In this document: positions 23,908-32,650 of the stretch, piece by piece
Numbering within the stretch: position 1 is the stretch's first letter
How the letters are laid out: each line of letters begins with the position of its first letter
Source of the DNA: Nocardia abscessus
Lineage (GTDB): Bacteria; Actinomycetota; Actinomycetes; Mycobacteriales; Mycobacteriaceae
Length of the DNA: 64,000 nucleotides
NCBI RefSeq assembly: GCF_015477775.1
Contig: NZ_JADLQO010000015.1
Span: 62,001-126,000, forward strand
Direction: 5' to 3'
Made by a program: the position numbers and the translations under genes
The notes under the pieces: generated by a model
What the model saw: only the letters and a program-made list of their open reading frames with translations
The model's database searches: none
What the model was told of the DNA's origin: nothing

Positions 23908-25902
23908 ATGCCCAATTACCTGGATGTGGAGCCGGATCAGCTGCGCAGGATCGCGCAGCAGCACGATCTGGCGGCTGCAAACATCCGGAAGTGGGGTGAA
24001 ATCCCGCATGCCTGGCTCGCCGACTTCGAATCCGGTTACGGCATGATCGCCGATCCGGTGCGGGCGGCTCTGGTGGACTACTACAACCGGCGCCATGACA
24101 CTGCCGAACGCCTTGCGGCAAACCATGAGCGGTCACGAGACGAATTGCTCGCAGCCGCAAGTGCGCTCGAAGACGCCGATCAGTCCGGCGGGCAGCAGGT
24201 CACCGGCGCCGGCGACTTCGGTAGCGGAGTTCCTCGGGGCGGTCCGACGCCAGGACCTTCCACGGATCCCGCCACACCGACGGAGGGCGGCCCGGATACA
24301 CCCACACCCACCGCAGACGACACTCGGCCGGTGCAGCCGCCCTCTATCACTTCGCCCTCCACCGCTTCCCCCGCCGTACCGAGCGCCCTCGACAATGACG
24401 CCGGCCGCTCCGACCAGCCGCTGCTGCCCACCACCGCCTCGGCTCCGCAGACGTACGAGGCCGGGTCCACCGAACTCATCGCGCCGGTCGGGACGCCGCC
24501 GCACTCGGTCGGCGGATCGCAGCCGGGCGACGACGATTGGACCGTCACTCCCGCCGTCGATCCGAGCAGCACCGCAGCTGTGGCCGTCGCTCCGAACGGT
24601 GCCACAGGCACGGCAGACGGGCTCGGTGCGCCACCGGTGCCGCATCCGATCGCGGCGGCGCCCGCCGTCACTGTCGGAGGAATGGCCGGCGGGATGCCCG
24701 CACCCCTGGCGACCGGTCCGTTCGCAGCAGCGGTCCACCTGTCCGAAGACAAGCGGGCGCTACCGTCGTTGGTGGTAGGTGAACAGGTCGATGACGACTT
24801 GGTGCTCGCCCGCACGTTGCTTGCCGCGACCCTTGCCGCCGTGTCAGAGGCGGCGCCCGGTCTCGAATGGGCCGTGGCGGTGATGCGGACTCCCGTTGGG
24901 CCCATCATTCTGCTGACTTCCACCGAGGGCCGGGGTTGGCTGCCTTCCGGACTGTTTCTTCCGGCGGAGGTCACTCTTCCGTGGCGGTGGGACGCGGTCC
25001 TCGACAACGCGGCTCGAAGGGCTGTCGCGGCGTTGGAGAGTACACCCGATCCTGCTCGGATTCTCGCGGAGTTCGGTTCGACAGGTCGGCTCAGGAGTGC
25101 TCGAATCAGTGCGATGGTCTCGTCCGCAGCGATCTCCGATGACCTGCGGGCAGTGCTCGGCGACGACGTCGCCATCCAAGACCGGGTATCGCCGGCTGCG
25201 TCCGCCGTCGACTTCGCCTCTCCCGGCATCGGGCTGGTCGACCGGCTGGCGCTGGCCGGTTCGGACGAGTCGCTGATACAGGCGACGACGGTGCCGGATA
25301 CGGAAATTCGAGCCAAGTGTCTCGAACTGGCGCGAGCGGCGGATGCCAGGGTTCGCACCGCTGCGCCCGATCTCCCTTGGGAGATTTCCGCACACCGCGC
25401 TGGGCGCCAACGGATCCTCGATGGGTTGCACGCCGGTCGGCCCATACCAGCGGGCTGGTGGGACGAGATTCGCACCGCCGGTGACAGGATGGCGGCATTA
25501 CGGTCGCAGTGGGCAGGTGCCTACTATGATCCTGCCGGTGGCGTCCATTCGGACGTCTCGAGCGCGGAAGTCCTTCGCGGCATAGTTTTCGAGCGCCGAG
25601 CCGACGAACTGCTGCTCTTGCTTTCCGGTGGCGAAACCGATCGGCAGGTTCTGCGCGACGCGCTCTACGCATATGGGCAGATCGATGACCACCCGCAGGC
25701 ACCGGCGGCCGTGCGTGTGGCGGAGTCGGTCGTCGCGGCTAGGGCGGCGCGCTACGCCGAGGTACCTCGCGGTGGTGAGTCCAGTGTGCACGGCATCAGC
25801 GTCGCTTCCAGCGGCTCCGGCGGGACACCCCCCTCCGTCGCGGAATTGTTGAACGGTCCGGCGGGGTCCGAGGGCTCCAGGGAACAGAGGAGCACCTGGT
25901 GA
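23908..25902 (+). CDS. EspC-like/proline-rich T7SS-associated protein
   Basis: 664 residues from ATG 23908 behind GGGAGGGA. Residues 1-95 form an EspC-like helical hairpin (YLDVEPDQLRRIAQQHDLAA, WLADFESGYGMIADPVRAAL). Residues about 100-290 are a Pro/Thr/Ser-rich low-complexity linker. A folded region follows (VLARTLLAATLAAVSEAAPG, PVGPIILLTSTEGRGWLPSG), then an alpha-helical C-terminal domain. There is no signal peptide, which is usual for T7SS substrates. The stop overlaps the GTG of the next gene by four bases (GTGA). Secretion is inferred from domain order and neighbours; the C-terminal function is unknown. Confidence 0.65.
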   Translation: MPNYLDVEPDQLRRIAQQHDLAAANIRKWGEIPHAWLADFESGYGMIADPVRAALVDYYNRRHDTAERLAANHERSRDELLAAASALEDADQSGGQQVTGAGDFGSGVPRGGPTPGPSTDPATPTEGGPDTPTPTADDTRPVQPPSITSPSTASPAVPSALDNDAGRSDQPLLPTTASAPQTYEAGSTELIAPVGTPPHSVGGSQPGDDDWTVTPAVDPSSTAAVAVAPNGATGTADGLGAPPVPHPIAAAPAVTVGGMAGGMPAPLATGPFAAAVHLSEDKRALPSLVVGEQVDDDLVLARTLLAATLAAVSEAAPGLEWAVAVMRTPVGPIILLTSTEGRGWLPSGLFLPAEVTLPWRWDAVLDNAARRAVAALESTPDPARILAEFGSTGRLRSARISAMVSSAAISDDLRAVLGDDVAIQDRVSPAASAVDFASPGIGLVDRLALAGSDESLIQATTVPDTEIRAKCLELARAADARVRTAAPDLPWEISAHRAGRQRILDGLHAGRPIPAGWWDEIRTAGDRMAALRSQWAGAYYDPAGGVHSDVSSAEVLRGIVFERRADELLLLLSGGETDRQVLRDALYAYGQIDDHPQAPAAVRVAESVVAARAARYAEVPRGGESSVHGISVASSGSGGTPPSVAELLNGPAGSEGSREQRSTW

Positions 25903-27998
25903 GCAAGGTAGACGACACCGTCGACAAGATCAACAAGCACTACGAGTCGAGCACGTGGGATGGCGCCGGTTTCCAGGACGGTCAAGCCGAAGACTCGTTG
26001 AAGGCGCTGTCCGGCCTGAATTCGACCGAATTCAAAGAGGCGTTCGACCGGCTCGAGCCCGCGGTGCGGGAAATGCTCGCCAGGGACACGAGCAGCGATC
26101 TCGCGAAAAGCAATGAATATCGCGATATCGTCGAGGCCCTCAAGACTGGTAATCCGAAACATGTCGTCGACGCCAAGAAGACGAAAGAAGACGAGGCGGC
26201 CACGCCCAAGTACGCGGACGGTTACGGCTGGGAACTGCCCGACGAGAAAGAACATCTGTTCCGGGTCGATCTGTATCAACCGAAAGGTGCCAGCGCGGCG
26301 CTGATCAGCCTGATCGAGGATACCGAGTTCACTATGCAGTGGGGATTCGACACCTTGGGTGTTCGTGACCCGAAGGCCGCCCCGGACTTCACCAACGTAC
26401 TCGACGGCCAGCAGGTCACGACTGCGGACGGGTGGTCACAGGTCAGAAGCAAACACGAGACGCTGAAGGAGCAGCTGGGTAAGCGGCAGACCGAGTACAC
26501 CGACGCGCACAAGAACGTCAATGGCGACACCAACGACACCGCGATCCTCAACTCGGAGGTCTTCGGAAACCTCAAGAAGATCACGGAAGGCCTCAACGAA
26601 AAGCTGCAATTCGCATTTCCGGGCGCCAAGGTGGTCGACGGAAAGATGGAGTACAGCTTCAAGGACGCCGACAATTCCATGACGAAGATCGTCGCCTATG
26701 AGAAGAATCAGGAGTCGGGTAACTACTTCCTGACTGCCGAAGCTGAGCAGTCCTATTACGTCAGGCATATCGATGCGGCCGCCGAGAAATGGGACAAGGA
26801 GTACGAGAACGCCACCAAGCAGTTCCAGAAGAAAGCCGCCGACGTCGATGGCCAAAACAACAACAATAACGCCAACAATAACAACAATAACAATAACAAC
26901 AACAACGCGAACAATAATAACGCCAACAACAACGCCAACAATGGCAACAACGGCAACAACAACACCTATGTGCCTCCGACCGGGGATACTTCCACGCAAC
27001 CGTCCGGCACCACGAACGACGACTGGAGCTCGACGTACGACGATTTGCTGGGCGGCTCCACCGACACCGATGGTTCGCTGACCGACACGGGTACGGGTAC
27101 AGGTACGAGCACCCTGCCCATCTCGGACACCGGAAGCACTGACCCGTCCACGAGTTCGGACCCGCTCGCCGCGGCTCGTGCTGCGTTGCAGAACGTCGCC
27201 GGGACCGGGACCGGGACGAATACCGGTGCGAACACCGGCTCTGTCGCACCCGCTGCCAACGCCGCCGGCGACAACGGTATGGCGAATGCGATGCAGCAAA
27301 TGGCGATGATGAGCGCCATGAGCGGGATGATGAACCAGGGGAATCGTCAGCCCGACGACGACCGAATCGAGCGAGCCTACGCGGAGCGTGATCGAGAGCG
27401 TGAACGGGAGAAGCGCGAAGAACGCGAGCGGAACCGCAACGCTCAGGCGACCACCGCGACTCAGGCGGTTCAGCAGACGAGCCCTCCTGGCGTGACGGCG
27501 CCCACGTACGCGGGCGCACCGCCGGCGGTGACGACACCGGGCGGAATGGTGGACTACAAGATCGGCAATTCGACGGTGCAGGTTTCCCAGCCGGTCGCGG
27601 AGGCTTTGCAGCGGCAAACGCAGAACACCGCCACGAATGCGGTAGCCGCATACGAGGGAACCGCGGGCGCCTCGACAGCGGACCACCCGTGGGCGACGGT
27701 CAACGATGTCGCCCAGTTGAAGACCGGCGATGTGGTGCAGTGGGAGAAGCACAGTGCGCTGATCGTCAAAAACGAGAACGGCCTGAACATCCTGGACAAC
27801 GGTCAACTCATTCCTTTGGATCCCAACAACCCGCCGCTGACCGAGAAGTACGGAAGTTTCACCGGCTACGCGCACCCGACGGGTCTGGATGTCGGTTCCA
27901 ATACCACCGACCCCACAGCTACGGCACCACCTCCACCGACGGTGAGCGCGACACAGCCTGCCGGCCCGCCCCCGATCGGCCCGCCACCCCAGGTCTGA
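25899..27998 (+). CDS. T7SS-associated protein with asparagine-rich linker
   Basis: 699 residues from GTG 25899. The N-terminal part (1-318) is charged and helical, with LKALSGLNSTEFKEAFDRLE and segments unlike any family I know. Residues 320-355 are 30 asparagines in 36, then Thr/Gly/Ser-rich repeats, a methionine-rich stretch (about 465-478), a highly charged DRERERE helix and a proline-rich segment. The C-terminal 130 residues include VNDVAQLKTGDVVQWEKHSA and LIVKNENGLNILDNGQL, which recalls the entry strands of SH3/CHAP-type secreted domains. It is the last gene of the operon. It is probably a secreted multi-domain protein. Confidence 0.6.
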   Translation: MSKVDDTVDKINKHYESSTWDGAGFQDGQAEDSLKALSGLNSTEFKEAFDRLEPAVREMLARDTSSDLAKSNEYRDIVEALKTGNPKHVVDAKKTKEDEAATPKYADGYGWELPDEKEHLFRVDLYQPKGASAALISLIEDTEFTMQWGFDTLGVRDPKAAPDFTNVLDGQQVTTADGWSQVRSKHETLKEQLGKRQTEYTDAHKNVNGDTNDTAILNSEVFGNLKKITEGLNEKLQFAFPGAKVVDGKMEYSFKDADNSMTKIVAYEKNQESGNYFLTAEAEQSYYVRHIDAAAEKWDKEYENATKQFQKKAADVDGQNNNNNANNNNNNNNNNNANNNNANNNANNGNNGNNNTYVPPTGDTSTQPSGTTNDDWSSTYDDLLGGSTDTDGSLTDTGTGTGTSTLPISDTGSTDPSTSSDPLAAARAALQNVAGTGTGTNTGANTGSVAPAANAAGDNGMANAMQQMAMMSAMSGMMNQGNRQPDDDRIERAYAERDREREREKREERERNRNAQATTATQAVQQTSPPGVTAPTYAGAPPAVTTPGGMVDYKIGNSTVQVSQPVAEALQRQTQNTATNAVAAYEGTAGASTADHPWATVNDVAQLKTGDVVQWEKHSALIVKNENGLNILDNGQLIPLDPNNPPLTEKYGSFTGYAHPTGLDVGSNTTDPTATAPPPPTVSATQPAGPPPIGPPPQV
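26856..26963 (+). repeat. Poly-asparagine coding tract (AAC/AAT-rich)
   Basis: 36 codons, 30 of them asparagine, interrupted by Ala and Gly. Both AAC and AAT are used, so the tract is not a simple trinucleotide run at DNA level. The local GC content is far below that of the surrounding gene. Confidence 0.95.
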
Positions 27999-28033
27999 GC
28001 AACCGGCGGCGAGCAACTTCGCCGCGATCGATC

Positions 28034-28063
28034 GGTCGGGTCGTCGGTGATGACGACCCGGCC
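28034..28063 (+). terminator. Hairpin after the T7SS operon
   Basis: GGTCGGGTCGTC pairs with GACGACCCGGCC around a six-base GGTGAT loop (12 bp with one G-T pair). It starts 35 bases after the stop of the asparagine-rich gene. No T-run follows, which is common for actinobacterial terminators. Confidence 0.55.
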
Positions 28064-28131
28064 GCTGGTTGTCACCGCCGTCTCTTCCGTGCCGCGACTG
28101 CCGCTGAGCCACAGCGCCAGCTCGTCGTCCG

Positions 28132-28173
28132 CACCGGCCGGATGGGCCTCGGCACCGGCCGGATGGGCCTCGG
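28132..28173. repeat. Two tandem copies of a 21-bp unit
   Basis: Two exact 21-bp copies (28132-28152 and 28153-28173), followed by the first six bases of a third. The unit length is a multiple of three, and on the minus strand it would encode repeated AGAEAHP. The minus-strand frame from GTG 28225 to 27866 overlaps the T7SS gene and the terminator hairpin, so it is probably not a gene. Confidence 0.9.
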
Positions 28174-28245
28174 CACCGGCGACGATGATCAGCCGCGGTG
28201 CGATGGCGTCGCCGGAGATCGGCACGGCCTGATAGTCACGGCGGA

Positions 28246-30441
28246 TCAGGCGCGCGCTTTCTCCCCGCGCACCGACGCGGCGACTTGGTTCGGCATCGGT
28301 TCGTGGCGCGCGTAACTGCGGGTGAAATCGCCTGTGCCGTGCGAGATCGAGCGCAGATCGATGGCGTAGCGGCTGAGTTCGAGTTCCGGCACCTCGGCGT
28401 GGATGCGGGTGCGCCCGGTGCCGTGCGGCTCGGTGCCGAGGACGCGTCCGCGGCGGCCGGACAGGTCGCTCAGTACCGGTCCGACGTACTCGTCGGAGAC
28501 CAGCACCCAGACTCCCGCCAGCGGCTCCAGCACTCTGATTCCGGCGGTGGCCGCCGCCTCGCGGAGGGCGAGAGCGCCTGCGGTCTGGAACGCGGCGTCG
28601 GAGGAGTCGACCGAATGGGCTTTGCCGTCGAACAGGGTGACGCGCACGTCCACGAGCGGGTAACCGGCGGTCAATCCGCGGGCCGCCTGCGCTCGGACAC
28701 CCTTCTCGACGGACGGAATGAACTGGCGCGGAACGACTCCGCCGACCACTTTGTCCACGAACTCGATTCCCGACCCCCCGGGCAGCGGTTCGACCTCGAT
28801 CTCGCACACCGCGTACTGTCCGTGCCCGCCGGACTGTTTGACGTGCCTGCCGCGCCCGGTCGCCTTGCCCGCGAACGTTTCCCGCAACGCCACCTGATGC
28901 TCGGTAACGTCGACCTGCACGCCGAACCGGGTCCGCAATCGCTCCAAGGCGACGTCGCGATGCGCTTCGCCGAGACACCAGAGCACCAGCTGATGGGTCT
29001 GCGCGTTGTGCTCGAGACGCAGGGCCGGATCTTCGGCGGCCAGCCGGGCGAGACTCTGCGACAGCTTGTCCTCGTCGGTTTTGCTGTGCGCGCGAATGGC
29101 GATGGGCAGCAGCGGGTCCGGCATCGGCCACGGCTCGATGCGCAAGGGGTTGTCGGTGGACGACAAGGTGTCGCCGGTTTCGGCGTGACCGAGCTTGGTG
29201 ACGTAGGCGATGTCGCCCGCGATCGCCTGCCGCAAGGGACGTTGCTGCTTGCCGAAGGGAGCGGAGATCGCGCCGACGCGCTCGTCCAGTTCGTGGCTCT
29301 CGTGGCCCCGATCCTCCAGGCCGTGTCCGCTGACGTGCACCGTGTCGTCGGCGTGCAGGGTGCCGGAGAACACGCGGACCATGCAGACGCGCCCGACATA
29401 CGGGTCCGACGCGGTGCGGATGACCTCCGCGGCCAGCTCGGCGGCCGGGTCGCAGCGCAGCGGGTGCGGTTCGGCGCCGTTGCTGGCGGTGATGATGTGC
29501 TCGGCCGGTGTCGGAAAGCCGCCGGTGATGAGGTCGAGCAGCTCGACCGTGCCCAGGCCCTGCTTGGCCCCTTCGGGGGCGGGCGCGGCGAACAGCACCG
29601 GATGGAAGCTGCCGCGGGCCACCGCGCGCTCCAGGTCGGCGACCAGCGTCGCCAGGCTGATCTCCTCGCCCTCCAGGTAGCGCTCCATGAGGCTCTCGTC
29701 TTCGCTCTCCGCGATGATGCCCTCGATGAGCCGGTTGCGCGCGTCCTCCAGAGCGGGCACCTGATCGGGCGTCGGGTCGCCCTGGACCTCCTCTCCGGAG
29801 GAGTAGTCGCCCACGCAGTGCGGCAGCAGCTCCACCATGCCGGTCACCGGCCGGTGACCATCCGGGTTCTTCGGCCCGTACACGGGCAGATGCAGCGGAA
29901 GGATGTTCTCCGACGATCCGCCGCCGAGCACGGTCCGGCAGGTTTCGGTCATCACGTCGAACTCGTCGCGCGCGGTGTCCAGGTGGGTGATCACGATCGC
30001 GCGCGGCATCCCGACCGCGGCGCACTCCTCCCACAGCGCCCTGGTCGCCCCCGCGATCCCGTCCGCTCCCTCGGCGGCCGAGATGACGAACAGCGCCGCG
30101 TCGGCCGCGCGCAGCCCGGCCCGCAGCTCGCCGACGAAGTCCGCGTATCCGGGCGTGTCGACCAGGTTGATCTTCATCCCGTCCCACGCCACCGGCACGA
30201 CCGACAACTGCACCGACCGGTGCTGGCGATGCTCGATCTCGTCGTAGTCCGACAGCGAGGTGCCGTCCTCGACCCGTCCGGCGCGATTGACCGCCCGCGC
30301 GGTGAGCGCCATGGCGTCGACCAGCGTGGTCTTGCCCGAGCCGCTGTGCCCGACCAGGACCACGTTGCGGATCTGCTCGGGCCGCTCCGCTGTCACCCCG
30401 CCGCCGTTACCCGCGGCAGCTCCGTTGGTCTTGTCCACCAT
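28246..30441 (-). CDS. Elongation factor G-like GTPase (EF-G2)
   Basis: 731 residues. The G domain has LVGHSGSGKTTLVDAM (P-loop), VAWDGMKINLVDTPGYADFV (G3) and IVITHLDTARDEFD in the G4 position, where canonical EF-G has NKxD. Domains II-V follow in EF-G order (PDPLLPIAIRAHSKTDEDKL, YAVCEIEVEPLPGGSGIEFV, LTAGYPLVDVRVTLFDGKAH). The changed G4 and effector regions are those of the mycobacterial FusA2/EF-G2 class, which does not replace EF-G in translocation and whose role is poorly known. It is a single gene facing away from its neighbours' promoters. Confidence 0.9.
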   Translation of the reverse strand: MVDKTNGAAAGNGGGVTAERPEQIRNVVLVGHSGSGKTTLVDAMALTARAVNRAGRVEDGTSLSDYDEIEHRQHRSVQLSVVPVAWDGMKINLVDTPGYADFVGELRAGLRAADAALFVISAAEGADGIAGATRALWEECAAVGMPRAIVITHLDTARDEFDVMTETCRTVLGGGSSENILPLHLPVYGPKNPDGHRPVTGMVELLPHCVGDYSSGEEVQGDPTPDQVPALEDARNRLIEGIIAESEDESLMERYLEGEEISLATLVADLERAVARGSFHPVLFAAPAPEGAKQGLGTVELLDLITGGFPTPAEHIITASNGAEPHPLRCDPAAELAAEVIRTASDPYVGRVCMVRVFSGTLHADDTVHVSGHGLEDRGHESHELDERVGAISAPFGKQQRPLRQAIAGDIAYVTKLGHAETGDTLSSTDNPLRIEPWPMPDPLLPIAIRAHSKTDEDKLSQSLARLAAEDPALRLEHNAQTHQLVLWCLGEAHRDVALERLRTRFGVQVDVTEHQVALRETFAGKATGRGRHVKQSGGHGQYAVCEIEVEPLPGGSGIEFVDKVVGGVVPRQFIPSVEKGVRAQAARGLTAGYPLVDVRVTLFDGKAHSVDSSDAAFQTAGALALREAAATAGIRVLEPLAGVWVLVSDEYVGPVLSDLSGRRGRVLGTEPHGTGRTRIHAEVPELELSRYAIDLRSISHGTGDFTRSYARHEPMPNQVAASVRGEKARA

Positions 30442-30815
30442 GTGTCCCGCTCCTTCGCCGACACCTGCCGTACATCCACCTTCCCACCGGGCGTTGCGTT
30501 CCGTCCACGAATCGGCAGATCAGGGTGTTCAGGCGGTCGATGACAGGCGGTCGAGGGCTGGTTGTCGCCGTCCGCGACGCGCAGCGGCGTCACCGCCTCC
30601 GGAACCTCCGGCGCGAGCGTGCGCCGGAGTGGGTCGTCGAGGTCGGCAACCGAAGGAACCGGCGGGTTGGGCTGAGCGTTCGACGGCCCGTCGGCCACCG
30701 TCCCGATACGGCTGACGGACGATGCCGAGCCAGATGATCGAGGCGGCTACCCGAGCAGAAGCGGAGACTTTCTCGCCATCTGCCAGGACCGCAGAAAACC
30801 GGGCACTTACCAGAG
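30442..30815. other. Intergenic region upstream of the EF-G2 gene
   Basis: About 375 bp. It contains a minus-strand frame (30698-30393) rich in Pro and Ala that overlaps the EF-G2 start. I regard it as chance. It presumably holds the EF-G2 promoter. Nothing else was recognised. Confidence 0.4.
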
Positions 30816-30853
30816 GCGTTCCTCGCACGTCTCACACGACGTGCGAGGAACGC
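30816..30853 (-). terminator. Perfect 16-bp hairpin after the WGR gene
   Basis: Arms 30816-30831 and 30838-30853 are perfectly complementary around a six-base loop (TCACAC), with the core CCTCGCACGT/ACGTGCGAGG. It begins 29 bases after the stop of the WGR/beta-propeller gene (minus strand) and is the likely terminator, though no T-run follows. The same CCTCGCAC/GTGCGAGG core recurs in the hairpin at 36509-36545. Confidence 0.8.
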
Positions 30854-30881
30854 TTCGCTGGGGTAACGGCGGTAGGCGCCG

Positions 30882-32306
30882 TCAGGACAGTCGGCGGATA
30901 TCTCCGCGGACGCGGTAGAAACCGCCGCGCGCCGACTCGGCTATCCCGTCCACCACGTAGCGAGCTCCGGCCCGGCGAATATCCTTGGGGAACTGGACGT
31001 TCCACCCGTGCTGATATCCGGGCGAGACGACCCGCACGCGCAGCGAACTGCCGTGGTCGACGCACTCCACGATGACGCCCGACCCGGCATCGGAGGTGAC
31101 CTCGACGGTACTGCTGGGCACCACCGCGGAGATCTCGGGCGCTTTCACCGACACCGTTTCCGGCAGCACACCTTGCTCCGCATCGCGGATCGCTGTTTCG
31201 CGGACGTCGAGACAAGCGAGGGTGCCGGTCGTGGTGACCAGGTACAGCTTCTCGTCGTGGTACTGCATGGAGTAGGCCGAGCCGCAGCCGGTGGCCAGTT
31301 TCCACACGCGGCTCCCCAGAGCGTCGAAGCAGTACACCGAGGAGTAGTTGTCGCCTGCGAAGACGTAGCGGCCGTCCGGTGAGGTGGCGCACGAGAAGAC
31401 CGCGGCATCGCACTGGTAGGTGCGTTCGGCCCGGCCGCTCTTGGCCACCATGCGGACCTGGTTGCGCGCGGTACCCGCGTAGACGGCGTCGGATTCCTGC
31501 CAGCCGAACAGGACTGGGCCTCCGGTGCCCTGCTGCCAGAGGGTGTTTCCGCTGTCCAGGTCGTATTTGGTGATTCCGCCGGAATGTCCGTGGTAGACGC
31601 CGTTCGCGTCGATGCGCACCATCCAGCCCGAGTCGCCGGCGCTGCGCCGGTTCCACAGCGACTCCTCCTCGTAGTCGATCACGGTGATGCCGCCTTGGCG
31701 GTCGGAGACGCCGAGGACGCCGTCGTGGATGTCGAGCCAGTAGATGTCGACCTCGGCCGCGATGTCGTAGGCCGCCCGCGGCACCTTGCCCGACAGGTCG
31801 TAGACGCGTCCGTCGTCGCAGCCCGCGTAGATCCAGAAATCGTCGGCCACGATGCATTTCACGGCGTCCGGCAGCCGGTACCGGCCGGTGACCACGCCGT
31901 CCGGGGTCAGGGTGAACACGTCACCGCTCTCGTTGCCCACCCAGCAGCGGCGCTCGTCGACGAAAATACCGAAGGCGGCGGCGCCGGAATCGAAACTCCA
32001 CAGCACGGGCGCGGCCTTCGCGGTGGAGCGACCGCTGGTGATCGCCCGCCGGGTCACCGGGCGCCTGGTCCGCGCCCCCATCACCGCGGGCGCGTAGCCC
32101 TTCCGTACCTTCTCACCGACCTTCTTCGCGGCAGCGGCCTGCGCCTTCTCCTCGCTGGCGAACGAACTCACCTTCGTCTGCCCCTGCTCCCCGATGCGAC
32201 CGAAACGGACACTCACTTGCGTGCCCGCGACGATCACCTCGTAGAACTTGTGCGCGGATCCGCTGTCCTCGGACAGCTCGAGATAGGTGGTTCCCCCGAT
32301 TGTCAT
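30882..32306 (-). CDS. WGR domain fused to a beta-propeller
   Basis: 474 residues. Residues about 1-85 are a WGR domain: TYLELSEDSGSAHKFYEVIV, VSVRFGRIGEQGQTKVSSF (here FGRIG in place of WGRIG) and FASEEKAQAAAAKKVGEKVR. A basic linker (residues 80-100) leads to a PQQ/WD-like beta-propeller with repeated blades such as GIFVDERRCWVGNESGDVFT, FWIYAGCDDGRVYDLSGKVP and DGRYVFAGDNYSSVYCFDAL. WGR domains bind nucleic acid or sense DNA ends in PARPs. Here no catalytic domain is attached. The protein has no signal peptide and is probably cytosolic. The start is ATG 32306 with GAGG upstream. Confidence 0.8.
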   Translation of the reverse strand: MTIGGTTYLELSEDSGSAHKFYEVIVAGTQVSVRFGRIGEQGQTKVSSFASEEKAQAAAAKKVGEKVRKGYAPAVMGARTRRPVTRRAITSGRSTAKAAPVLWSFDSGAAAFGIFVDERRCWVGNESGDVFTLTPDGVVTGRYRLPDAVKCIVADDFWIYAGCDDGRVYDLSGKVPRAAYDIAAEVDIYWLDIHDGVLGVSDRQGGITVIDYEEESLWNRRSAGDSGWMVRIDANGVYHGHSGGITKYDLDSGNTLWQQGTGGPVLFGWQESDAVYAGTARNQVRMVAKSGRAERTYQCDAAVFSCATSPDGRYVFAGDNYSSVYCFDALGSRVWKLATGCGSAYSMQYHDEKLYLVTTTGTLACLDVRETAIRDAEQGVLPETVSVKAPEISAVVPSSTVEVTSDAGSGVIVECVDHGSSLRVRVVSPGYQHGWNVQFPKDIRRAGARYVVDGIAESARGGFYRVRGDIRRLS

Positions 32307-32431
32307 AGCGCCTCGCCTGTTTTCGTCAGATCAGAACGGAACGAAAGTTAGCAAGGGGGACCGACATTCGGCGGATCACCGCAGGCCGGTCTGGCAGAAT
32401 CGTGCCGGGCTCGTCACGAGGGGGACACACC

Positions 32432-32633
32432 ATGGCGTTGACCGCGCGCTTCCGGCCGGGATCCACCAGCCGTCCGTTCGTCGACCGGGAACAGGTACTG
32501 GCCCGGTTCAGACGCGGACGCGGAGGCGGCGCTGGTGGCCGGCATGGTCGGCAAGTTGCGGCTGGCGCGGGCCGTGTGGGGTCACGGCGAGCCGGTCGAC
32601 AGTGGGGTGGTGGAAGCCGCACTACGCGGGTGA
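32432..32633 (+). pseudogene. Short gene with an apparent frameshift
   Basis: From ATG 32432, with GAGGGGGA upstream, the frame reads MALTARFRPGSTSRPFVDRE and QVLARF. Coding character then jumps by one base near 32510 to DADAEAALVAGMVGKLRLAR and AVWGHGEPVDSGVVEAALRG, ending at TGA 32631-32633. Removing one base would give a coherent protein of about 66 residues, so this is either a decayed gene or a sequencing indel. No family was recognised. Confidence 0.45.
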
Positions 32634-32650
32634 GATCGGCGCGGCCGGGA

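Noticed and set aside
27866..28225. 119-codon minus-strand frame containing the AGAEAHP repeat
   Set aside because: It overlaps the 3' end of the T7SS gene by more than 130 bp and runs through the terminator hairpin, so it is kept only as a weak possibility.
30393..30698. 101-codon minus-strand frame before the EF-G2 gene
   Set aside because: It overlaps the EF-G2 start, is dominated by Pro, Ala and Arg, and has no ribosome binding site or recognisable family.
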